Origin: DALYLB01 sp033763135
GTDB lineage: Bacteria > Acidobacteriota > Blastocatellia > RBC074
Length of the DNA: 12,524 nucleotides
Direction of reading: 5' to 3'
NCBI GenBank assembly: GCA_033763135.1
Contig: JANRKY010000383.1
Location: forward strand, 1 to 12,524
This document shows, piece after piece, positions 1-6,042 of the stretch. Under the pieces are notes generated by a model that searched no databases, was not told the origin of the DNA, and worked only from the letters and a program-made list of their open reading frames with translations. Each line of letters begins with the position of its first letter. The first letter of the stretch is position 1. The position numbers and the translations under genes were made by a program.

Positions 1-26
1 CGACGCCCAGAAAGAATGAAAATCTC

Positions 27-95
27 ATCCACAAAGACACACGAAGAAACACAAAGGGGGCTTCCCTTCGTGTTTCTTCGTGCGACTTCGTGGAT
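27..95 (-). terminator. Long imperfect hairpin, likely Rho-independent terminator of the DUF11 protein gene
   Basis: Two 32-nt arms (27-58 and 64-95) surround a 5-nt loop and pair at 28 of 32 positions. Of the four mismatches, three (33/89, 39/83, 53/69) are A opposite C on the plus strand, which become U-G wobbles in an RNA read from the minus strand; only 37/85 stays unpaired. The fold therefore favours the leftward transcript. The stop codon of the leftward gene lies 24 nt before the hairpin, and in that direction the hairpin is followed by a T-rich stretch (minus-strand reading ATTTTCATTCTTTC, plus positions 11-24). The arms use the CACAAAGACAC/CGAAGAAACAC type of intergenic repeat that I recall from several environmental phyla, so it may also be a dispersed repeat doubling as a terminator. 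Confidence 0.65.
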
Positions 96-119
96 GATTT
101 CCTGAGGAGTCTGGAGGGG

Positions 120-3100
120 CTACTGACAGGAGGGAGCGAAGACCGGGATGGTCAGGCTCGAACTCGCGAGCGTCAGTTTGTGCAGGTTATGCCCGCCGCG
201 GAAGCCGCCGGTATTGGGGTTGAAGTTGATCGTTGCGCCGATGAGGCCGCCTTCATTGTTCGGGGTATTGAGCCAGACCTTGAGCCAGCCGGTTCGTCCC
301 GCCGCGACGACCTCGGTGAACCGGGGAGAGGTGCGGGGGAAGGTGGAGCTGAGAATGCTCCGCATCTGGCAGGCGCCCTGTGTGATATTGAAACTGAAGG
401 CGTTTTCGGCGTCGTTGTAAAGGAGGCCGAACATCGAGCCGATGGTCGAGGCGCCGGCGGAGAGATCGCCGCCGATGCGATCGACAATGAGCATGGTCGA
501 GTTGCCGTCGGCGACGCTCGGGACGCTGTCGGCCGTGAGCACCCGGCCGAGAAGGCCGAACTGCGTGCCGTTGAAATTGATCGTCGCGGCGTTCGAGGTC
601 GGCGTCGGCGCCGGGACATCGATGCCGGGGACGGCCTCGGCGCCGAGATTGGCGGCGTGTCCGGAAGAGAACTTCACGTACTCGTCTCCGATCAGATAAT
701 TGAACTTGATGGGCCAGCCATTGTTGTCGACGGCGACCGCGACCAGATAGCCCGAGACGCCGGGATCGAGATCCGACATCAGGAAGGAGGTCGTCTGATT
801 CGGCGTCAGGCAGAGATAGTTGTCGGCGACGGAGCAGGTGCTGCCGTCGACGAAGAACATATGCAGATAGGCGGGGCGCGAGACGTCGATGTTCGTGATG
901 CTGATCCGCGTATTCTGCGAGTTGGAGTTGGTCGGATCCGAAATGTAGATCGGGAAGATCAGGACGGAGCCGGGCCGCTGGCCGCTGCCGGTGCTGTTGG
1001 GAAGCTCGGGAATCGGGTTTCCGGGGCCGACCTCCGGGCAATCGGGGCCGGTGCAGGGCGCGGGTTCGCAGTTGGTCTCCAGGCAGGAAGAGGCCGGCGT
1101 GGTCGCGTCGTTGACCCCATCGTTGTTGGTGTCGTAGTTCACCTTGAAGTCGGTGCAGAAGCGCGTCTTGTCGGGCAAGCCCTGGCGAATGCGGAACTGG
1201 AAGGCGATCGTCACCGTCTGATTCGGCTGGACCGATCCGTTCCATTCGACCTGGCTGCTGCTGCCGATGCTGCAGGCGCCGCCGGACGCGGTGCAGGAGC
1301 CGGCGATTGTCGAGATCTGGGCCGGGAGAAGGGCCGTGAATTCCGGTCCGTCGTTGTCCCGCTGAACGCCGTCGCCGGAGTTGGTCAGCTTGATCTCATA
1401 GGTCATGACGTTGCCGCCGCGGATGCAGACATCGACGCCGCTGCTGCGGATGCTGATGTTGGTGGGCGCAAAGCGCGCCGCGGGAGGCGGCTGCACCGTC
1501 ACGGTGGTGGTGCCGGAGTTGTTGTTGCCGACGGGGTCCTGCGTGGGGCTGGCGACGGTCGCGACATTCGCCAGGGGGCCCGGTGTGAAGAAGGGGCTGA
1601 CCTTGGCGACGATCGTGATGGTCGCGGTGTTGTTCGGCGCCGTGGCGTCCATCTTGCCGATCTCGCAGGTGACGGTCTGGGTTCCGCTGCAGGTTCCCTT
1701 GGTCGAGGCGGCCGAGACGAAGGTCAGGCCGTCCGGCAGCGGATCGGTGACCGTGACCGCATCGGCCATGGAGGGGCCGACATTCGTCACGACGAGCGTG
1801 TAGGTCACGTTTTCACTGGCGCGAACAGGGCTCGGCGAGGCCGTCTTGGTGATGCGCAGATCGGCCGTGGGAATGATCGGATTCGTGGTCGTCGACGAAC
1901 CATTGCCCGGATTCGGATCGGGCGTGGTCGGCGGCGACGTGACCGTCGCCGAATTGACGAGGCTTCCCGTCGCATCGGTCGCAATCGTGGCGTCGATGAT
2001 GAAGGTGGCCTTGCCCGCGGGCAGCAGATTGACCGTCGCGTTGATGTTGCCGCTGCCGTTGGCCGCCCCGCAGCTCGACCCGGTCGTTGCGGTGCAGGTC
2101 CAGGTGGCGTTGAGCATCTGCGGCGGAAGCGTATCGACGACCGTGGCGCCCATCGCCGCGCTGGGGCCGATGTTGGTCACGTCGATGGTGTATTTGACCG
2201 GCGCGCCGGCCGTCACCGGATTGGTGTTGAGCGTCTTGACGATGGTCAGATCGGCCTGCGGCGTGAGCGTATCCACATCGGTGGCGGTGTTGTTGCCCGG
2301 ATTGGGATCGGTCGCGCCGGTCGGCGTCGCGATGGAGGCCGCGTTGGTCAGCGTGCCGGTCGCCGTCGCCGAGATTGTCGCCGTGACCGTAAAGGTCGCC
2401 GTGCCGTTGTTGGCCAGATTGACGGTCGTGTTGAGCGATCCCGTCCCGTTCGCGGCCTGACAGCTCGAACCGGCGGAGGCCGTGCAGGTCCAGCTGGCGT
2501 TGGTCAGTTGCGCCGGGAGCGTATCCGTGACGATCGCGCCCGAGATGGCGCCGGGGCCGTTGTTCGTCGCGACCACGGTGTAGCTCGTCTGGTTGCCCGG
2601 AATCGACGAGGTCGCGTTGTTCGTCTTCGCGATCGTCAGGTCGGCCGTCACGAGGATCGTGTCGCTGTCGATCGCCGTATTGTTCGTCGGGTTGCTCTCC
2701 GTGACGGTCCCGGGCGTCGCGACCGTGACGGTGTTGTCGAGCATGCCGCTCGCCGAGGCCAGCACGGTTCCCGAGACGGTGAAGGTCGCCGTTCCTCCGG
2801 GGAGCAGGCTGACGGTCGTCGCGATGCTTCCTGTGCCGTTCGCCGCGCCGCAGCTCGATCCGGCCGAGGCGACGCAGGTCCAGGTCACATTGCTCAGCTT
2901 GGCCGGCGCCGGGTCGCTGACCGAGGCGCTCGGAACGCTGCTCGGACCATTGTTCGTCACCACGATCGTATAGGAGGTCGATGTGCCCGCCGTGACCGTC
3001 GTGACGCCGTTCGTCTTGGCGACCGACAGATCCGCGCTCGGCGTGAACGTATCTGTATCGATCGCCGTGTTGTTGCTCGGATCGACGTCGATGGCGCCCG

Positions 3101-5030
3101 CCGGCGGCGCGATCGACGCCGTGTTGGTCACCGACCCGGTGGCCGAAGGATCCGGCGTCGCCGTGATCAGGAACGTGGCTGCGCCGCCGTTCAACAGATT
3201 GACCCGCGTGTCCAGATTGCCCGCGCCCGCGGCCGCAAAGCAGTTCGAGCCCGTCGTCGCCACGCACGTCCAGGTGACGTTGCTGAAGACGGCCGGCAGC
3301 GTGTCCTTCACCTCAATCCCGAAAACGTCGCGCGGACCGTTGTTCTTGGCGATGATCGTATAGGTCGTCGGCGATCCGGGAACGATCGAGGTCGAATTGT
3401 TGGTCTTGGTGATGGAGAGATCGCTGGTGGTCGAACAGAAGGGAATGCTCGTGATGACGCTGCTGACCGCGCCCGAGGCGCCTCGCGTGGAGCCGTTGAA
3501 CGGGAACTCCGCGACGGCCGTGGCGACCGTGACGCCGTTTCCGCCGCCCTTGACCTCCGTGGCGATCGAGCCGCCGGAATAGGCGATGAATCCGCCGCCG
3601 CCGCCGCCGCCCGGACCTTCCGATTCGTCGGAATAGGGCGGCACGGGCTGCGATTGGCCGCCGCCGACGCCGCCATTGGCCTGCGCCGTGACGCCGCTCA
3701 GAATCTGGGCATTGAGGACGATCGTTCCTCCCGCCCCCGCGCCGCCGGGCGCATCCCGGTGATCATTGCGCGTGCTGCCGCCGTTGCTTCCGTTGGCCTT
3801 GACCATGCCGCTGCCGCTCAGGCTGTTCGCGATGATGAAGACCATGCCGCCGCCGTTGCCGCCCGCGCCGCCGCTGTCGTTGTTCTGCGCGCCCGACCCG
3901 CCGCCGCCGCCGAAGAAGAGACGGCCCGCAGTGTCCTGCGGAACCGGCCGACCGCCGATGCCGCCCACTTCGCGCCGCTTGTCGCCGCTCCAGACATCGT
4001 TGCCCGGACCCTGCGTCAGCGCGTCGCCGTTGACCACGGCATAGCTGTATCCCCCGCGGCCGCCGCCCGAGGAGTCGGTCAGCGCATTGCCGTTGGCGAT
4101 ATAGCCCGGATCGAGCTTCCAGGCCTGCGTTCCGCCCACGGCCGCGCCGTCCATCACGCCCTGGCCCGTCCAGACCTTTCCGTTGCTTCCATTCGCGCCG
4201 CCGCCGCCGCCCGTATTGTGCGACGTTCCGCCGCCGCCGGCATTCCCCGCCGCGCCGCGGCCATAGCGACCGCCGATATTGTCATAATCGGTCTGATAGC
4301 CGGCGATCCCTTCGCCCTTCTCCGCGCCGAAATCCTGCTGCGAACTGACATAGTCGGAACGGAACCCGCCGCCGCCCGCCGCCGACAACGCGCCGCCGCG
4401 GAACCCGATGCCGGACACATCCACCGTGCCATTGAGCACCGCGTTCGTCTCGACATGGATCGACACGATGCCGCCCGTCACGCCGTTCCAGGCCGGCGCC
4501 GTCAGCGAGGCGCCCGCGTTGACCGTCAAGGTCGTGAACTGCGGGACGCGGATGACCTGCACCTTCCCGGCGGCCGTGTAGCTGAACCGCAGCCCGCCGC
4601 ACGGAGGATTGAGCGTCACGATGTTCCCATCGACCTGATTGACCGTGACAAACTCATATCGGCCGGCATTGTTCAGGCTGGTCACCATGCCGTAATTCGG
4701 TCCGTCGTTCGAATCGATCGTGGCCCCCGCCATCTGGATGATCATCAACAGATCGCCGGGCGTCAGCGTCGCCGGATCGAGCCCATTGGCCCCGCCCGGA
4801 TTCTCGATCGTGATCGCTCCCGCACCTGCCGGCGCATCGAACATCAGCTTCGCGTACTTGTTGACGACTGTGTTCGGCGCGGTTGCGGTAAACGCCCCGT
4901 CTTTCCCGACGATCTCCGCTTTCGTCAGTACGGGCGTGCTCATCCATCCCATGAATCCGCGCATCGCGGAGCTGTTGAAGGTGAGTGCAACAAGCAACAG
5001 GATGATGCAGGTGAAGGTGAACTTCTTCAT
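120..5030 (-). CDS. Large secreted surface protein: glycine-rich region, five DUF11 repeats, distinct C-terminal domain
   Basis: The 1636-residue product starts with a signal peptide (lysines 2-3, hydrophobic residues 8-17, probable cleavage after the SSA at 20-22), so it is exported. Residues about 35-200 look like beta-structure. Residues about 205-500 are glycine-rich with runs of up to seven glycines. Five DUF11 repeats follow, starting with an ADL/SDL motif at 536, 666, 796, 926 and 1056. The first four each carry a W-T-C...C pair (for example C589/C597) and end in an NNT-type motif. A divergent sixth DUF11-like segment covers about 1186-1310, then a cysteine/proline-rich linker (1316-1335) and a C-terminal domain (about 1340-1636). 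No LPXTG, PEP-CTERM or transmembrane anchor is visible. The ATG at 5030 is preceded by GAGGA (10-nt spacing). DUF11 proteins are generally cell-surface or adhesin-like; a specific ligand or role cannot be assigned. No neighbouring gene points to a pathway. Confidence 0.93.
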   Translation of the reverse strand: MKKFTFTCIILLLVALTFNSSAMRGFMGWMSTPVLTKAEIVGKDGAFTATAPNTVVNKYAKLMFDAPAGAGAITIENPGGANGLDPATLTPGDLLMIIQMAGATIDSNDGPNYGMVTSLNNAGRYEFVTVNQVDGNIVTLNPPCGGLRFSYTAAGKVQVIRVPQFTTLTVNAGASLTAPAWNGVTGGIVSIHVETNAVLNGTVDVSGIGFRGGALSAAGGGGFRSDYVSSQQDFGAEKGEGIAGYQTDYDNIGGRYGRGAAGNAGGGGTSHNTGGGGGANGSNGKVWTGQGVMDGAAVGGTQAWKLDPGYIANGNALTDSSGGGRGGYSYAVVNGDALTQGPGNDVWSGDKRREVGGIGGRPVPQDTAGRLFFGGGGGSGAQNNDSGGAGGNGGGMVFIIANSLSGSGMVKANGSNGGSTRNDHRDAPGGAGAGGTIVLNAQILSGVTAQANGGVGGGQSQPVPPYSDESEGPGGGGGGGFIAYSGGSIATEVKGGGNGVTVATAVAEFPFNGSTRGASGAVSSVITSIPFCSTTSDLSITKTNNSTSIVPGSPTTYTIIAKNNGPRDVFGIEVKDTLPAVFSNVTWTCVATTGSNCFAAAGAGNLDTRVNLLNGGAATFLITATPDPSATGSVTNTASIAPPAGAIDVDPSNNTAIDTDTFTPSADLSVAKTNGVTTVTAGTSTSYTIVVTNNGPSSVPSASVSDPAPAKLSNVTWTCVASAGSSCGAANGTGSIATTVSLLPGGTATFTVSGTVLASASGMLDNTVTVATPGTVTESNPTNNTAIDSDTILVTADLTIAKTNNATSSIPGNQTSYTVVATNNGPGAISGAIVTDTLPAQLTNASWTCTASAGSSCQAANGTGSLNTTVNLANNGTATFTVTATISATATGTLTNAASIATPTGATDPNPGNNTATDVDTLTPQADLTIVKTLNTNPVTAGAPVKYTIDVTNIGPSAAMGATVVDTLPPQMLNATWTCTATTGSSCGAANGSGNINATVNLLPAGKATFIIDATIATDATGSLVNSATVTSPPTTPDPNPGNGSSTTTNPIIPTADLRITKTASPSPVRASENVTYTLVVTNVGPSMADAVTVTDPLPDGLTFVSAASTKGTCSGTQTVTCEIGKMDATAPNNTATITIVAKVSPFFTPGPLANVATVASPTQDPVGNNNSGTTTVTVQPPPAARFAPTNISIRSSGVDVCIRGGNVMTYEIKLTNSGDGVQRDNDGPEFTALLPAQISTIAGSCTASGGACSIGSSSQVEWNGSVQPNQTVTIAFQFRIRQGLPDKTRFCTDFKVNYDTNNDGVNDATTPASSCLETNCEPAPCTGPDCPEVGPGNPIPELPNSTGSGQRPGSVLIFPIYISDPTNSNSQNTRISITNIDVSRPAYLHMFFVDGSTCSVADNYLCLTPNQTTSFLMSDLDPGVSGYLVAVAVDNNGWPIKFNYLIGDEYVKFSSGHAANLGAEAVPGIDVPAPTPTSNAATINFNGTQFGLLGRVLTADSVPSVADGNSTMLIVDRIGGDLSAGASTIGSMFGLLYNDAENAFSFNITQGACQMRSILSSTFPRTSPRFTEVVAAGRTGWLKVWLNTPNNEGGLIGATINFNPNTGGFRGGHNLHKLTLASSSLTIPVFAPSCQ
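1491..3422 (-). repeat. Five tandem DUF11 coding repeats, 390-bp unit
   Basis: The conserved aspartate that opens each repeat is residue 537, 667, 797, 927 and 1057 of the protein, so the first four units (3422-3033, 3032-2643, 2642-2253, 2252-1863) are each exactly 390 bp, with no insertion or deletion between them. Their protein sequences are clearly related but diverged, including a shared N-x-x-W-T-C-x7-C block in units one to four. The fifth unit (about 1862-1491) is shorter, lacks that WTC block and looks like a more standard DUF11 domain with cysteines at 1114 and 1122. This fits old in-frame duplication of units one to four followed by divergence. Confidence 0.85.
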
Positions 5031-5209
5031 AATGTGTGTATCCTCAAAATGGTGCAGGGGAACAACCGGCTATTCATGGGGCGGGACAGCAACACGACAG
5101 CAGTATGAATAGCGCTATGCCGGTTCGCCGGAATGGACACGTACTTCCGTATCGAACCTTCTTGTTTCTATTTCTACCAATACGACGATTGCAGCGAAAC
5201 GGGAATCGA

Positions 5210-5226
5210 CAGCGGCCGGGCCGCTG
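5210..5226. repeat. 17-nt GC-rich inverted repeat in the DUF11 gene leader
   Basis: CAGCGGCC and GGCCGCTG form 8-nt arms around a single central G, which could fold as a 6-bp stem with a 5-nt loop. It lies about 180 bp upstream of the DUF11 start codon. No T-run follows on either strand, so it is not an obvious terminator. It could be a protein-binding site or chance in GC-rich DNA. Confidence 0.35.
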
Positions 5227-5445
5227 CAGGCAGTTCGCTGTTGGGTCGGTGTTTCCCATTCGAGCTTCCCAGAAACGCGTGAGGCGGGAAGCGTTCGAAC
5301 GGCGCATAGATGTACTGCGGGGGATTCACGTTGACCGGACGGGCGTCTGAAGAGCAAAAATACCGCGTCGCTCGATTCAAATGCGCATCTTGTGAGGATC
5401 AACCCGCCGATAGAGATCGACGGCCAGTGAGGCCACCACCCAAAA

Positions 5446-5474
5446 AAGATACCGTAAATCATTATTTCTGTCTA
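5446..5474 (-). promoter_or_regulatory. Candidate sigma70-type promoter for the DUF11 protein gene
   Basis: Read on the minus strand, TAGACA (5474-5469, 5 of 6 to TTGACA) is followed after 17 nt by TATCTT (5451-5446, 4 of 6 to TATAAT). The A/T-rich surroundings support it. Transcription from here would give a leader of about 410 nt before the start at 5030, which is long, so a closer promoter that I cannot recognise is quite possible. Confidence 0.3.
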
Positions 5475-5516
5475 TCTCTAAAATTTAGCAGGGCTTATGG
5501 GGCTCGCTTTTTAATA

Positions 5517-5532
5517 TTCCCCGACCGGGGAA
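5517..5532. promoter_or_regulatory. Perfect 7-bp-arm inverted repeat, possible operator
   Basis: TTCCCCG and CGGGGAA are exact reverse complements separated by two bases. The site lies about 40 bp upstream of the candidate -35 of the microcompartment genes and about 40 bp upstream of the candidate promoter reading the other way, so a regulator bound here could act on either side. No regulator gene is present in the window and no sequence family could be matched, so this rests on symmetry and position only. Confidence 0.35.
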
Positions 5533-5570
5533 GCGGGGGGAGGAACCGGGGCGATTCGGCATGCGCAATC

Positions 5571-5600
5571 TTGTGCAAGTCGGTTCGGGGAGGGTATGAT
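5571..5600 (+). promoter_or_regulatory. Candidate promoter of the microcompartment shell and dehydrogenase genes
   Basis: TATGAT (5595-5600, 5 of 6 to TATAAT) is preceded, after an 18-nt spacer, by TTGTGC (5571-5576), which keeps only the TTG of the -35 consensus. The predicted start near 5607 would give a leader of about 84 nt. The -35 lies inside CTTGTGCAAG (5570-5579), whose CTTG/CAAG ends are complementary and could be an activator or repressor half-site pair. The weak -35 would suit an activator-dependent, inducible promoter; that is inference. Confidence 0.42.
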
Positions 5601-5690
5601 GCCGGCGCACTATTCAACATCTCTTAATATTTCCTGATTGAGAATGGGATTCGCGAAGAGTCGCGGCAAATCGATTGGAGGAGTCACGCG

Positions 5691-6029
5691 ATGAGTATGG
5701 AAGCGCTCGGCATGGTCGAGACGAAGGGATTCGTGGGGGCGGTGGAAGCCGCCGATGCGATGGTCAAGGCGGCCAACGTCCAGTTGGTGGGAAAAGAGTA
5801 TATCGGGGCGGGGCTGGTGACGGTCTTCGTTCGCGGGGATGTGGGCGCGGTGAAGGCCGCGACGGATGCGGGAGCGGCGGCGGCGCGGCGGGTCGGCGAG
5901 CTGATCTCGGTGCATGTCATTCCGCGGCCGCATCAGGAGGTCGAGCGGATCGTTCCGCAGGGCTACAATCCGGGCAGCCGGCTCGAAGGCGGAGAGCCGC
6001 GGGCGTTGAGCGACGGCAAGAAGAAGTAG
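5691..6029 (+). CDS. BMC-H hexameric microcompartment shell protein (PduA/EutM type)
   Basis: The 112-residue product is a single BMC domain, close to the textbook PduA/EutM pattern: MEALGMVETKGF at 3-14, the AADAMVKAANV helix at 20-30, VRGDVGAVKAATDAGAAAA at 47-65 and SVHVIPRPH at 73-81. Such proteins form hexamers that tile the facets of a protein shell, with a central pore lined by the loop after the second strand. Here that loop reads YIGAG (37-41), where PduA has KIGSG, so the pore keeps a small-residue lining. A polar tail of about 20 residues after the domain, ending in KKK, makes it longer than PduA (94 residues). The ATG has a strong site, GGAGGAG, with 7-nt spacing. The dehydrogenase gene starts 13 bp after its stop, so the two are almost certainly co-transcribed. 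No BMC-P or BMC-T gene is in the window. Confidence 0.96.
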   Translation: MSMEALGMVETKGFVGAVEAADAMVKAANVQLVGKEYIGAGLVTVFVRGDVGAVKAATDAGAAAARRVGELISVHVIPRPHQEVERIVPQGYNPGSRLEGGEPRALSDGKKK

Positions 6030-6042
6030 GGACTGAGGACTG

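Larger units (their letters stand above)
5031..5690. other. 660-bp gene-free divergent intergenic region
   Basis: This stretch separates the leftward DUF11 gene from the rightward microcompartment genes and must hold the promoters for both. Short open frames exist in it, but none combines a ribosome site with a recognisable product. It is richer in A/T around 5440-5515 than its flanks, as expected of a promoter zone. Besides the two candidate promoters and two inverted repeats listed separately, it holds a 10-bp perfect palindrome CGTTCGAACG at 5292-5301. I saw no tRNA or riboswitch pattern that I recognise. Confidence 0.7.

Noticed and set aside
1863..3422. Regularly spaced repeats considered as a CRISPR array
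   Set aside because: The 390-bp period lies in frame within a protein-coding gene and the units are diverged DUF11 domains.
90..5108. 1672-residue plus-strand open frame antisense to the DUF11 gene
   Set aside because: Its product is a monotonous Arg/Gly/Asp/Ala-rich sequence with no domain, while the minus strand has a signal peptide and DUF11 repeats. The frame stays open because of the GC-rich codon use of the real gene.
5036..5462. Small open frames on both strands in the divergent intergenic region
   Set aside because: No convincing ribosome site, no family resemblance, and composition typical of random GC-rich frames.
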